Of a stretch of 64,000 bases of DNA, positions 18,010 through 28,891 are shown in pieces (position 1 is the first letter of the stretch; each line of letters starts with the position of its first letter). The translations under genes were made by a program, and so were the position numbers. The notes under the pieces were generated by a model. It was not told where the DNA came from. It made no database searches and worked only from the letters and a program-made list of their open reading frames with translations. Where the stretch lies: positions 124,001 to 188,000 of the forward strand of contig CAVUGU010000005.1 of the NCBI GenBank assembly GCA_963741055.1. Reading direction: 5' to 3'. This DNA is from Bog-756 sp963741055. GTDB taxonomy: Bacteria > Actinomycetota > Acidimicrobiia > Acidimicrobiales > RAAP-2.

Positions 18010-18063
18010 CGACCGGAGCCTAGGGGATGGGTCACCGAGCCGATCTGGCCCGTGAGGAACGCG

Positions 18064-18450
18064 TCAGAACGCGTCCTCGATGACCTCGACCCTCCCGCGG
18101 CTGATCGACACGACGTCGAAACGGACGTCGACCCATGATCGATCCGAGGCCGGACCGAGTTCGGAGAGCCACTTCGCCGCGAGGCGTCGGATCCGCCGCT
18201 GCTTGGTCGCGGTCACCGACTCAAACCCCTCGCCGAAGGCGTCGGTCGAGCGCGTCTTGACTTCGCAGAACACGACGCGGTTTTCGGACCGGACCACCAG
18301 GTCGATCTCGCCGTCGCGGCAGCGCCAGTTGCGGGCCAGCACCTCGTAGCCCTTGTGCTCGTACCAGCGGGCCGCCAGTGCCTCACCGTGAACGCCGACC
18401 GCTCGGGATCCCAGCCGCTCCGGCCGGGCACGACCTGGCCGCTTGCTCAA
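18064..18450 (-). CDS. yraN: YraN/UPF0102 family nuclease-like protein
   Basis: A 128-residue protein with an endonuclease-like (Holliday-junction resolvase) fold of unproven activity. Motifs: HGEALAARWYEHKGYEVLAR, NWRCRDGEIDLVVR with the Asp of the catalytic site, and FCEVKTRSTDAFG with the ExK pair. The TTG at 18450 overlaps the DUF2469 stop as TTGA and gives the normal family length; a longer frame to 18543 only overlaps that gene. The order DUF2469-yraN-(comM-dprA) is conserved in actinobacteria, though here vapBC and an enoyl-CoA hydratase interrupt it. Confidence 0.86.
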   Translation of the reverse strand: MSKRPGRARPERLGSRAVGVHGEALAARWYEHKGYEVLARNWRCRDGEIDLVVRSENRVVFCEVKTRSTDAFGEGFESVTATKQRRIRRLAAKWLSELGPASDRSWVDVRFDVVSISRGRVEVIEDAF

Positions 18451-18740
18451 ATCTCTTTTTCGGGGAGACGCTCGATGTTGACGTCCCGGAAGGTAAGGAT
18501 CCGAACCGAAGGGACGAAGCGGGCCGGGCGATACATGTCCCACACCCAGGCGTCCTGGAGGGTCACCTCGACGAAGGGCGGTGAGGACTCCGACCGTACG
18601 GTGACCTCGACCGCATTGGCCAGGTAGAAGCGGCGCTCGGTCTCGACCACGTACCCGAACAGCGGGACGACCGCCTTGTACTCCTGGACGAGCGCAAGCT
18701 CGATCTCCGACTCGTAGCGCTCGAGGTCTTCCTCGCTCAT
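18447..18740 (-). CDS. DUF2469 family protein
   Basis: A 97-residue actinobacterial conserved protein of unknown function (mycobacterial homologue near rnhB). It matches the family along its length: MSEEDLERYESEIELAL, YVVETERRFYLANAVEV, WVWDMYRPARFVPSVR and FRDVNIERLPEKEI. No signal or membrane segment. It starts at ATG 18740 and overlaps yraN by four bases. It usually follows rplS-lepB-rnhB; here it lies 89 bases from rplS with lepB and rnhB missing between them. Confidence 0.9.
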   Translation of the reverse strand: MSEEDLERYESEIELALVQEYKAVVPLFGYVVETERRFYLANAVEVTVRSESSPPFVEVTLQDAWVWDMYRPARFVPSVRILTFRDVNIERLPEKEI

Positions 18741-18829
18741 CTCGAAGGAGTCGTGACCCGTCCCGACCGGCAGCTCGTCACGTTCCCAGGGTACCGACCG
18801 ACGGGTGCCACTCCGACCGGGTGCGGCGC

Positions 18830-19183
18830 TCAGTCACGGGCGACCCGGCGCTCCTTGATCTTGGCGGCCTTCCCGCGGCGATCGCGCAGGTAGTAGAGCT
18901 TGGCGCGTCGGACGTCTCCGAGCGTGACGACCTCGGTCTTCGCAATGACGGGCGAATGGAGGGGGAACGTCCGCTCGACGCCGACGCCGAAGCTCACCTT
19001 GCGGACCGTGAAGGTCTCCCGGACACCGGTCCCCTGCCGCCGCACCACAGCGCCCTCGAAGACCTGGACGCGCTCGCGGGTGCCCTCGACGACCCGAACG
19101 TGGACTTTCACGGTGTCACCGGGTCGAAAGTCGGGAACGTCGTCCCGCAGGCTGTCACGATCGATGATGTCGGTCGGGTTCAT
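18830..19183 (-). CDS. rplS: 50S ribosomal protein L19
   Basis: A 117-residue large-subunit protein at the 30S-50S interface. It shows PDFRPGDTVKVHVRVVEGTR, VQVFEGAVVRRQGTGVRETF, FGVGVERTFPLHSP and RAKLYYLRDRRGKAAKIKE. The ATG at 19183 gives the normal length and begins right before the family's first helix; the open frame to 19351 is upstream leader. It follows trmD by 127 bases, completing the rpsP-rimM-trmD-rplS cluster. Confidence 0.96.
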   Translation of the reverse strand: MNPTDIIDRDSLRDDVPDFRPGDTVKVHVRVVEGTRERVQVFEGAVVRRQGTGVRETFTVRKVSFGVGVERTFPLHSPVIAKTEVVTLGDVRRAKLYYLRDRRGKAAKIKERRVARD

Positions 19184-19310
19184 GGAGAGAAGGCTCCGGT
19201 TCGTCGTGGAAGGTGCCGGTGACGGCACGATGGCGGCCTCTCGGGGCCGCCACCGAGTGGGGGACGGCGCGACACGGGCGAGGGGCCGGGCGCCGCGGCG
19301 CCGATGGAAT

Positions 19311-20082
19311 TCAACAATCGTAGCCGTGCTCCCGAAGGACCTGCACTTCACCGTGCTCGGCCAGGAGCTCGACCTCCGCGTCGCTCAGCCCTCCTCGGGC
19401 CTCGATCAGGTCTGGACGCCGACGGAGGGTGGTGACCAGCGCCTGGACCCGACGCCACTCGGCCACCATCCCGTGGTCGCCCGACCGCAAGACCTCGGGC
19501 ACCTCCCAGCCCCGGAAGGTGGCCGGCCGCGTGTACTGGGGGTACTCGAGGAGACCGGTGGTAAAGCTCTCCTCGTCGACGGACCGTTCGTTCCCGAGCA
19601 CGCCTGGGAGGAGGCGGACCACCGCCTCGACCACCGTCAGTGCGGCGAGCTCGCCACCTGCAAGGACGAAGTCGCCCACCGAGATCTCGTCGTCCGTGAG
19701 GTGGTCGGCCACCCGCTGATCGACCCCCTCGTAGCGCCCGCACAGGAGGGAGAACCCCTCCGTGCAACCGACCAGCTCTGCAGCCACCGACTGGTCGAAC
19801 CGCCTTCCGGAGGGCGAGAGCAGCACGAGCGGTCGGGGAAGGCCCTCGGGTGAAGCCGCGATCCGGTCGACCACCTCGAAGACCGGTTCGGCGGCGAGCA
19901 CCATGCCCGCCCCCCCGCCGAACGGCGAGTCGTCGACCGAGCGGTGCACGTCGCGTCGCGCCGTCGCGGATGTCGTGGGTGCGGAGATCGAGGAGGCCCG
20001 CTGCCCGAGCCCGGCCCAGAATCGATCCGTCGGCGTAACCCTCGACGAGGCCAGGGAAGATGGTGAAGACGTCGATCCGCAC
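19311..20082 (-). CDS. trmD: tRNA (guanine-N1)-methyltransferase TrmD, one frameshift
   Basis: SpoU-knot (SPOUT) methyltransferase making m1G37 in tRNA, which prevents +1 frameshifting; usually essential. N-terminal frame from GTG 20082: RIDVFTIFPGLVEGYADGS and LLDLRTHDIRDGAT. Near 19955 the frame breaks (two bases missing or one extra), then VHRSVDDSPFGGGAGMVLA, LLCGRYEGVDQRV and ISVGDFVLAGGELAAL form the SAM-binding knot. Reading frame repair gives about 256 residues, slightly long because of a C-terminal extension. It starts 10 bases after rimM. Confidence 0.93.
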
Positions 20083-20092
20083 GGCGGTCGCC

Positions 20093-20618
20093 TCAGTCGC
20101 GATCGAGGAGTCCGTCGGGAACGTCAACCGTGACCGAGACCCCAGGATCGCTGCGCACCACGAAGCGCAGCGGAACGAGGCCTCCGTCCTCGAGGACCAA
20201 GAGATCGCTCGCGGGGTTCGCCTGGACGGCTTCGACGATCCCGAGCAGACGACCGTCACCGTCCACGACCCGCGACCCGATGAGCTCGTGCACCCAGAGT
20301 TCGCTCCGATCTTCGAGCGGTGGGGCGAACAAGTCGGTTCCCCTCAATCCCTCCGCAGCGTCGATGCCGTCTACGCCCTCGAAGGCCACGATGTACCGGC
20401 CCTTGTGTGGGCTCGCCATCGTCACCCGGAAGCCCTCGTCCCTCGTGGGTGGTGAGGACCGAGCCGGGTTCGAGCCGCTCGTTCCGGTTGGTCGAAAGGG
20501 AGACGATCACCTCACCCTTCAATCCGTGTGGTCGGACCACTCGGCCGACCTCGAGAAGCGATTCCCCGTCCGCAGCGGCGCCTCTCGGTTGGTCGTGATC
20601 CCCGGCGGTGCCTGGCAC
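20093..20618 (-). CDS. rimM: Ribosome maturation factor RimM, one frameshift
   Basis: 16S rRNA processing factor that binds ribosomal protein S19 while the 30S head assembles. The first frame from GTG 20618 gives a short Ala/Gly leader and LLEVGRVVRPHGLKGEVIV, then NERLEPGSVL. One extra base near 20443 shifts to the frame with GRYIVAFEGVDGIDAAEGLR, the SELWVHELIGSRV PRC-barrel strand and LVPLRFVVRSDPGVSVTVD. Repaired length is about 174 residues, normal for the family. Between khpA and trmD, as in other actinobacteria. Confidence 0.9.
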
Positions 20619-20647
20619 CGTCTCGTCGGGTTCAGGCGTCGTCGGGT

Positions 20648-20983
20648 TCAGTCGTCGACGATGTCGACCGTCGTCTGGACACCGTCGCGCGCACCCGCTG
20701 CCGCCACCACGGTGCGAATGGCCTGGGCGACCCGGCCTCGACGACCGATGATCCGACCCATGTCGTCGGGCGCGACATGGATGCTGAAGCGCATCGACCC
20801 TCGACGCTCCTCCGAATTGACGACGACGGCCTCGGGATCGGTTGCGATGGAGCTGACCAGGTACGTCAGCACGGCTAGCGGCGTCTTGCCCGTGACCCGG
20901 TTGCCCATGTCGTCGTCATCGTCGACGACCTCGTCAACGGTGTTGACGTCGCCCTCGGAATCCAGCACCAGGTCGTCGGTCAT
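20648..20983 (-). CDS. khpA: KhpA-type KH-domain RNA-binding protein with acidic N-terminal extension
   Basis: A 111-residue KH-domain protein. The last about 77 residues match KhpA/YlqC (LAVLTYLVSSIATDPEAV, then the RNA-binding GRIIGRRGRVAQAIRTVV loop). KhpA with KhpB binds RNA and affects cell size and envelope synthesis in Gram-positive bacteria. The first about 27 residues are an unusual Asp/Glu/Val-rich tail (EVVDDDDDMGN) not in typical about 75-residue KhpA, so the true start could also be the ATG of the MGN segment. The ATG at 20983 overlaps the rpsP stop as ATGA, which favours the long form. Confidence 0.88.
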   Translation of the reverse strand: MTDDLVLDSEGDVNTVDEVVDDDDDMGNRVTGKTPLAVLTYLVSSIATDPEAVVVNSEERRGSMRFSIHVAPDDMGRIIGRRGRVAQAIRTVVAAAGARDGVQTTVDIVDD

Positions 20984-21332
20984 TGCTCAGTGCTCGCAGC
21001 GGCCGGTTCGGTGCTCGCAGCCACAGGTTCGGCTGCTCGCTGCTGCCCGGCGCGGTACCCGCAGCTGCCGGCGCGGCGCTCGCCTCCGCCTTCGTGAGCA
21101 ACTTGCCCACCCGCTCGGTCGGCTTGGCGCCCTGTGAGAGCCACTTGTCGACCTTCGCCTTGTCGATCTCGATGACCGCGTCCGGCTCTGCCGAGGACGT
21201 GCCACGCGGTGCGTAGGTCCCCACGATCTCGATGAAACGGCCGTTCCGAGGGGAGCGGCTGTCCGCGGCCACCACCCGGTACGTCGGCTGCTTCTTCTTC
21301 CCGATCCGCACAAGGCGGAGCTTCACTGCCAC
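20980..21332 (-). CDS. rpsP: 30S ribosomal protein S16, frameshift in its Ala-rich tail
   Basis: Small-subunit assembly protein. The core is intact: KLRLVRIGKKKQPTYRVVAA, SPRNGRFIEIVGTYAPRG and KAKVDKWLSQGAKPTERV. After KLLTKAEASAAPAAAG there is an Ala/Pro/Ser tail. Reading straight on runs over khpA; a one-base deletion near 21040 instead gives AAEPVAASTEPAAASTEQ and a TGA that overlaps the khpA ATG as ATGA. That ending is preferred. GTG 21332 follows a GAGGAG Shine-Dalgarno. First gene of the rpsP-khpA-rimM-trmD-rplS run, 173 bases after ffh. Confidence 0.93.
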
Positions 21333-21505
21333 GTTCGAACTCCTCTGAATTTGTATCGAGACGGCATCTCCGCGTCGAGGCGGTGCCTCGAGGGCGGCCT
21401 ACAGTCTCGCACCGTTGTCGGCTGACCGGTACCCCGCCGTTCCGAGCGGGCGACGAGAGCCGAACCGTCGGCGCCACGGCGGCGAGACAAGCGTGTCCTC
21501 GCAGG

Positions 21506-23023
<1,518 letters not shown>

Positions 23024-23087
23024 GAGTCCTTCAGGCTACCGGACCCATCTCGGAGCGGTTCGGCGTCACCGGGTCGAGGATCAGCAG

Positions 23088-24295
23088 TCAGAACAACGCG
23101 TCGACGAATGCGGCGGGGTCGAAGTCGACGAGGTCGTCGACGCCTTCGCCGAGGCCGACCAGCTTGACGGGCAGGCCGAGCTCCCGCTGGATCGCGACCA
23201 CGATGCCCCCCTTGGCCGTGCCGTCGAGCTTGGTGAGCACGACGCCGGTGACCTCGACCGCCTCGAGGAAGACCTTGGCCTGGGTGAGGCCGTTCTGGCC
23301 GGTCGTGGCGTCGAGAACGAGCAGCACCTCGGTGACGTGCCCGGGAGGACGGTCCGCGACCCGGCGGACCTTCTTCAGCTCCTCGATGAGGTTGACCTTG
23401 TTGTGGAGCCGGCCGGCGGTGTCCGCGAGCACCACCGCATGCCCTCTCGATGCGGCGCGCTGCACCGCGTCGAAGACCACGGAGCCGGGATCGCCGCCCT
23501 CGGAGCCACGCACGATGTCCGCGCCGGTGCGCGACGCCCACGACTCGAGCTGCTCGCCCGCCGCGGCGCGGAACGTGTCGGCCGCCGCGAGCAGCACCTT
23601 GGATCCGTCCGTCGAGAGCCGGCGAGCGACCTTGCCGACGGTGGTGGTCTTGCCGACGCCGTTGACTCCGACGAACAGCCAGACGTCGACCGGCGTGCCC
23701 TCCTCGGCACCGTCGGGCACGGCGAGCGTCGCGTCCTGGTTCGCCAACATCCCGACGAGATCGGACTTGAGCGCTTCGACCAGCGCGTCGGGGCCGGTGA
23801 TCTCACCTGCCTTCACCCTCCCCCGCAGGTCCTCGAGCAGCGCGTCGGTCGCCTTCACTCCGACGTCGGCCCGGATGAGCGCCTCTTCGAGGTCGTCCCA
23901 CGTCGCCGAGTCGACCCGGGACTTGGCGCGGATCGACCCGAGATAGCCCGAGAGGAGGCCGCGGGCCTTGCCCAGCCGGCTGCGGTAGGTGACCGGCTCG
24001 GCTGGTGCGGCTGCCTCGGCTGGTGCCGGCTGCCTCGGGCTGGTGCAACGGCCTCGGCGACTTCGGCGGACGGGGCCGTCGCGGGGGCAGCCTCGGGCGG
24101 CGCAGCCGTCCCGGGCGGAGGGGCCGGAGCCGATGGAGGGGCCGCCTCGGGCGGAGCGACCACGGTGCCGGAGGCGGAATGCCGACGGCGCAGGCCGACG
24201 CCGGCCACGATCCCGCCGACGACGACGACAACCGGAATCCCGATCCCGAGCCCGAGGGCGAGATCGGACGCGACCAAAAGATCGGCGCCGGTCAC
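23088..24295 (-). CDS. ftsY: SRP receptor FtsY, one frameshift in the N-terminal linker
   Basis: SRP receptor GTPase at the membrane. The GTG start at 24295 overlaps the smc stop as GTGA. The first frame gives one transmembrane helix (IGIPVVVVVGGIVAGVGL) and a Pro/Ala-rich linker. One missing base near 24040 inside that repetitive linker leads to the NG frame: YRSRLGKARGLLSGYL, P-loop GVNGVGKTTTVGKVARRL, DTAGRLHNKVNL and TKLDGTAKGG. The true transmembrane anchor is typical of actinobacterial FtsY. Repaired length is about 402 residues. Followed by ffh after 64 bases, so both SRP components are co-oriented. Confidence 0.93.
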
Positions 24296-27200
24296 GGCTC
24301 GGGATTGCCGACTCGCTCGGCTCCGGCCAACCGGTCGCCGAACGGATCGTGCAGCACATCGTTCTCGCCGGCCGCTCCCGACCCGGATCCGGACCCGGAG
24401 CCGGAGACCGCTCCCGCGGTGTCCGCGAACCCACCGTTGGTCGAACCGCCGAGCAGAACGTCTGCCTCGGTCTCGGCGCGCTGTCGGGGGATCTTCTGGC
24501 TCAACACCTTGGAGGAGCCTCCCGGCGCCATCGTGACGCCGTAGAGCGCGTCGGCGGCTTCCATCGTGCGCTTCTGATGGCTCACGATGATCAGCTGCGC
24601 CTCTTCACGGAACTCGTGCACCAGCGCGAGGAACCGCATGAGGTTCACGTCGTCGAGCGCGGCCTCCACCTCGTCCATCAGATAGAACGGCGACGGCCGG
24701 CTCCGGAAGACCGCGAACAGATAGGCCATCGCGACGAGCGAGCGCTCGCCGCCCGACAGCAGCGACAGGCGCCTCACGTTGCGTCCGGCGGGCCGGACCT
24801 CGACCTCGACACCGGTGTCGAGGAGGTTCTCGGGATCGGTGAGGGAAAGGCGACCCGTTCCTCCCGGGAAGAGCGAGGTGACCAGGTTGGAGAAGTGTTC
24901 GTTGACGTCGGCGAACGCGCCCGCGAAGACCTGCATGATCTCGTCGTCGAGGGTCCGGATCACTTGGTGGAGCTCTCGACGTGCCTTCCGGACATCGTCG
25001 ACCTGTTCCTCGAGGAAGCGGTGCCGTTCGCCGAGCTCGGTGAGCTCGTCGAGTGCCAGCGGGTTGACCGGACCGATCGCCGCGATCTCCGCCTCGAGCT
25101 GTTCGGCGCGGACCGCCATCTCCACGCCTTCGGGCAGATCGGGGCGCCCGGCCGCCAGCGCCTCCTCGGGTGTCGCGGCGAGCTCGCGGCGGAGCGTCTC
25201 GACGAGCGACTCGCGTCGGATCTCCGACTCGACGAGGGCGACCTCGTTCTCCTGGCGGCGGGTCCGCGTCGCCGCGAGCTCCTGTTCGGTGGAGGTCCTC
25301 TCGCGACGGAGCTCCTCCAGCTTCACCCCCCCGGCTCGTAGCGCCTCGCGCTGCGCTCGGTGGCGGGCCCGGAGCTCGCCGAGGGCGACCTCGAGCACGT
25401 CCTGCGCGGAGGTGACGACGGCGAGCAGACGCCCCACCGTGTTCGAGTGGGCCTCGAGCCGCTCGCGCCGCGCGGCAGCCTCGCGGCGTTCCTCCGCGTG
25501 CCCGGTCAGCCGACGTTCCACCTCGGCCAGACGCTCGCCCAGCACCCTCCTTCGCTCGACGATTCCCGCCGATCGAACCTCCCACTCGCTGCGGCGGGCG
25601 CCGGCCCCGGCGATCCCCTCGTCGATGCGCCGGCGCTCCTCGCGCGCGCCGGCGACCCGTTCTGCGGCGAGGACGCGGGCCTCCTCCAGTCCGGGCAGCG
25701 AAGCAGCCAACTCGCTCGCACGAGCGCCGTCGCGGGCGATCCGCTCCTCGATCTCGAATCGGTCACGACCGATCTCCTCCAGCTCCACCCCGAGAGGCGC
25801 CCGCTCGTCCGCCACGCGCTGGAACCCGGCTCTCGCCGTCTGGTGGGCGAGCTCGTTGCGGTCGTCGGCCCGGACCGCTTCGACCGCAACCTGGCGTGAG
25901 GACTCGGCAGCGATCTGCGCCGCGACGCGCTCCTCGGCCGCCCGGACGGCGGCCAGCTCCCCCGCCTCGGCCCGACTGCGCGCCTCCTCGACCAGAGCCG
26001 CAGTCACCACGGCACCTGCCGCCCGGACCCGCCACCCGGTCGACGAGAATCGATCGCCCTCGCGGGTCACGACCACCAGGTCGGGCCGGGCGAGGGCCAC
26101 GTCGATCGCCTCCGACCATCCGCGCACGGCACAGCACGAACCCGCCAGCAACGTGTCGAGCACCAGGTCGAGGCCGGGCACCGCTGCTCCCCGTGCCCGG
26201 GGGCGCACGTGGGTGCGGATCGGTTCGGCTCCCGGTGGCAGTTCCGCGCCGGAAGCGCGAGCGGTCGCCACCGACTCGGTGAGCGCGAGCACCGCGCCGG
26301 GTGCGCCGTCCCGGCGAAGCCGCGAGAGTGCGGTGCGGGCGGATTCGCTGCCCGCGACGACCACTGCGGCCAGAGCGGCACCGGCCGCGGCTTCGAAGGC
26401 CTCCTCCCATCCGTGGTCGACGTCCACCAGATCGAACAGGGTCCCGACCACGCCGTCGATCCCGGCCAGCAACTCGGCAGACGCCCCGCCTCGCGCTTCG
26501 TCCAGCGCGCGCTCGAGGGCATCCGCCCGGGCGACCGAACGAGCGTGGTCCTGCTCGGCCTCACGCAGGGTCTCCTCCGCGCGTTCGAGAGCTTCGACCG
26601 CAGACCGGTGAGCGGCCTCGGCATCGGCCACCGCCGCCTGCAAGCGGTGCCGTTCCTGCTCGTGTTCGGCCACCCGCTCGGCCAGTTCGTGCTCCTGGCC
26701 CTCGAGCGCGGACGCGCGCCGCTCGGCGGCGGCCAGCCGGCCGATCAGTTGGTCGAGGGTGCGCCGGTCTCGCTCGAGCGAGTGCTCGAGGGACGCGAGC
26801 TGCGCACGGGCGATGGCCAAGGCTTCGTCCGCGCCCCGGAGCTCGCCACCGTCTCCCCACGCGGCGAGATGGGTCTCGAGCTCGGCCGCTGCGGCTGCTT
26901 CGAGCGCGACGAGCTCGTCGTGCTCGGGCGTGAGCTCGCGCTCCTCGCGATCGGTCGCCGCGAGCTCCTCGCTCAGGCGCGCTCCCTCGGCCTCGAGGGT
27001 CGAGACGACGTCGGCGTCCGCGGCCGCGTCGAGCGCCCGGGCGAGCGATCGCTGGCGCTCTCTCAACACACCCGCGAGACCGCGGGCCCGCTCGACCATT
27101 CCCTCGGCGCGGGCGAGCGAGGCCGCGAGATCGGACTCCCGCTCGGCGGAGAGCTCGTCGGCCGTCCGCGCCGAGTCGGCGTCGAGCTGTGCGAGCGTCG

Positions 27201-27978
27201 CACCGAGGTCCTCCTCGGCGACCCGGAGCTCCCCCTTCAGTCGCTCGCCTTCGAGGCGCCGCTCGTCGAGTGTCCTGAGCTCGGACCCGGTGACGTACAG
27301 CCGGACCGCCCTCAGCTCCTCGGCGAGTCCCGCGTACGAGCGGGCCGCGGCAGCCTGGCGCTCGAGAGGACGGATCTGGCGCTTCACCTCCCGTACCAGG
27401 TCGAACAGGCGCTCGAGGTTCTCCTCGGTCGCGCCGAGACGTCGTTCGGCCCGCTCACGGCGGCGGCGGTGCTTCAACACCCCGGCCGCCTCTTCGATGA
27501 CCGCTCTCCGGTCTTCGGGGCGCGCCTCCAAGATCGCATCGAGATGGCCCTGGCTGATGATCACGTGCTGCTGGCGGCCGACCCCGGTGTCGGAGAGGAG
27601 CTCTTGGATGTCGAGCAACCGGCAGGGCGCCCCGTTGATCGCGTACTCGCTGTCCCCGGAGCGGAAAAGGGTGCGGGTGATGGTGAGCTCCGCGAGATCC
27701 GTTGCGAGCTGCCCCGCGCTGTTGTCGATGGTCAGACTGACCTCGGCCCGACCGAGCGCAGGTCGCTGCGAGCTCCCGGCGAAGATGACGTCCTCCATCT
27801 TCGCGGATCGCAGCGTGCGCGGCCCTTGGGCGCCGAGTACCCACGCCACCGCGTCGACCACGTTCGACTTGCCACTGCCGTTCGGCCCCACCACGACGGT
27901 GACCCCAGGCTCGAATTCGAGCACGGCAGGGTCGGCGAAAGACTTGAAACCTTTGAGTGTCAGCGCCTTCAAGAACAC
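24292..27978 (-). CDS. smc: Chromosome-segregation ATPase SMC
   Basis: A 1228-residue condensin ATPase that organises and separates chromosomes with ScpA and ScpB. Head 1: LKGFKSFADPAVLEFEPG and Walker A GPNGSGKSN near residue 33, Q-loop region DVIFAGSSQRPALGRAEV. Two long Glu/Arg/Ala coiled coils flank the hinge at about residues 525-660 (VVGTLFDLVDVDHGWEEAF). Head 2: signature LSGGERSLVAMAY near residue 1075 and Walker B FYLMDEVEAALDD. The last about 75 residues are an extra tail with SGSGSGSGSG, uncommon in SMC. Entire frame intact over 3.7 kb. Translationally coupled to ftsY. Confidence 0.97.
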   Translation of the reverse strand: MFLKALTLKGFKSFADPAVLEFEPGVTVVVGPNGSGKSNVVDAVAWVLGAQGPRTLRSAKMEDVIFAGSSQRPALGRAEVSLTIDNSAGQLATDLAELTITRTLFRSGDSEYAINGAPCRLLDIQELLSDTGVGRQQHVIISQGHLDAILEARPEDRRAVIEEAAGVLKHRRRRERAERRLGATEENLERLFDLVREVKRQIRPLERQAAAARSYAGLAEELRAVRLYVTGSELRTLDERRLEGERLKGELRVAEEDLGATLAQLDADSARTADELSAERESDLAASLARAEGMVERARGLAGVLRERQRSLARALDAAADADVVSTLEAEGARLSEELAATDREERELTPEHDELVALEAAAAAELETHLAAWGDGGELRGADEALAIARAQLASLEHSLERDRRTLDQLIGRLAAAERRASALEGQEHELAERVAEHEQERHRLQAAVADAEAAHRSAVEALERAEETLREAEQDHARSVARADALERALDEARGGASAELLAGIDGVVGTLFDLVDVDHGWEEAFEAAAGAALAAVVVAGSESARTALSRLRRDGAPGAVLALTESVATARASGAELPPGAEPIRTHVRPRARGAAVPGLDLVLDTLLAGSCCAVRGWSEAIDVALARPDLVVVTREGDRFSSTGWRVRAAGAVVTAALVEEARSRAEAGELAAVRAAEERVAAQIAAESSRQVAVEAVRADDRNELAHQTARAGFQRVADERAPLGVELEEIGRDRFEIEERIARDGARASELAASLPGLEEARVLAAERVAGAREERRRIDEGIAGAGARRSEWEVRSAGIVERRRVLGERLAEVERRLTGHAEERREAAARRERLEAHSNTVGRLLAVVTSAQDVLEVALGELRARHRAQREALRAGGVKLEELRRERTSTEQELAATRTRRQENEVALVESEIRRESLVETLRRELAATPEEALAAGRPDLPEGVEMAVRAEQLEAEIAAIGPVNPLALDELTELGERHRFLEEQVDDVRKARRELHQVIRTLDDEIMQVFAGAFADVNEHFSNLVTSLFPGGTGRLSLTDPENLLDTGVEVEVRPAGRNVRRLSLLSGGERSLVAMAYLFAVFRSRPSPFYLMDEVEAALDDVNLMRFLALVHEFREEAQLIIVSHQKRTMEAADALYGVTMAPGGSSKVLSQKIPRQRAETEADVLLGGSTNGGFADTAGAVSGSGSGSGSGAAGENDVLHDPFGDRLAGAERVGNPEP

Positions 27979-28048
27979 CGGCCGCTCACCCTACCGGGAG
28001 GTGTCCTCCAACGCGAGGTTCTCCGGCCGGAGCCGAGATCAGCCGAGA

Positions 28049-28891
28049 TCAGACCTGGCAGTGCTCGCAGAAGAACGTCGATCGCCCTCCGGACTTGACG
28101 CGAACGATGGTCGATCGGCAGCGGCGGCAGGCCTGGCCCTCCCGGTCGTAGGCCTGGTGCTGGTCCTGGTAGTCGCCGACCTCCCCGAAGAGGTCGCGGT
28201 ACTGCTCGTCCGCGAGCGACGAGCCGCGCCGCTTGACCGCCTCGGCCAGCGTCTCGACCATCGCCCGGTAGAGCCGCCGCACCTCCTGGGAGGAGAGCGA
28301 GTCCGCGGCCCGGTCGTAGCGGAGGCCGGCGGCGAAGAGGATCTCGTCCGCGTACATGTTCCCGATGCCCGCGACGAACTCCTGGTCCATCAGGAGCGCC
28401 TTCAACCCGCCTTTGTGCTGTGAGAGCAGGACCCAGAACTTCTCCCAGCTCATGACGTCCTCGAGCGGGTCGAACCCGAGATGGGCCAGTTCCGGCAGCG
28501 CCGGCTTGCCGTCCTCCGGCGCGGCGGAGACGAACAGCTCTCCGAAGGTGCGCGGGTCGACGAAGCGCAGCTGGCCGCCCTGGGTGAAGGTGATCACCGC
28601 GTGGGTGTGGGGGACCTTCGGCTCCTTCAGGCTCTTCACCCGCTGCAGCTGGCCGCTCATGCCGAGATGGACGACGAGCGTGGCGCCGTCGTCGAGGCCG
28701 AGCAGCAGGTACTTGCCGGCCCGGTCGATCGACTTGATCGAGTGGCCCTCGAGCAGGGAGCGGAACTGCTTGGCGCTCGGGTGGCGTCGCACCGTGCGCC
28801 CGTTTCGGACCTCGACCGACTTGATCTTCCGGCCGACGACTTCGCCCTGGAGGTCACGCCGGATGGTCTCGACTTCGGGAAGCTCAGGCAT
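28049..28891 (-). CDS. mutM: Formamidopyrimidine-DNA glycosylase
   Basis: A 280-residue bifunctional glycosylase/AP lyase removing 8-oxoguanine and formamidopyrimidines. It starts PELPEVETIRRDL with the catalytic Pro2 and Glu3, has VVHLGMSGQLQ and PHTHAVITF, the H2TH region (EFVAGIGNMYADEILFAAGL), split as EFVAGIGNMYADE and ILFAAGL, and a C-terminal zinc finger CRRCRSTIVRV...FFCEHCQ. All catalytic residues are present. It overlaps rnc by eight bases and precedes smc on the same strand, the usual actinobacterial order rnc-mutM-smc-ftsY. Confidence 0.96.
   Translation of the reverse strand: MPELPEVETIRRDLQGEVVGRKIKSVEVRNGRTVRRHPSAKQFRSLLEGHSIKSIDRAGKYLLLGLDDGATLVVHLGMSGQLQRVKSLKEPKVPHTHAVITFTQGGQLRFVDPRTFGELFVSAAPEDGKPALPELAHLGFDPLEDVMSWEKFWVLLSQHKGGLKALLMDQEFVAGIGNMYADEILFAAGLRYDRAADSLSSQEVRRLYRAMVETLAEAVKRRGSSLADEQYRDLFGEVGDYQDQHQAYDREGQACRRCRSTIVRVKSGGRSTFFCEHCQV

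Noticed and set aside
20980..21332. Programmed frameshift in rpsP or other broken genes
   Set aside because: No slippery heptamer with a following structure was seen, and breaks affect unrelated genes in both directions. Sequencing indels explain them better.
26209..28098. Long plus-strand open frames opposite smc
   Set aside because: Shadow of the coiled-coil coding sequence, which lacks stops on the other strand because of codon bias.
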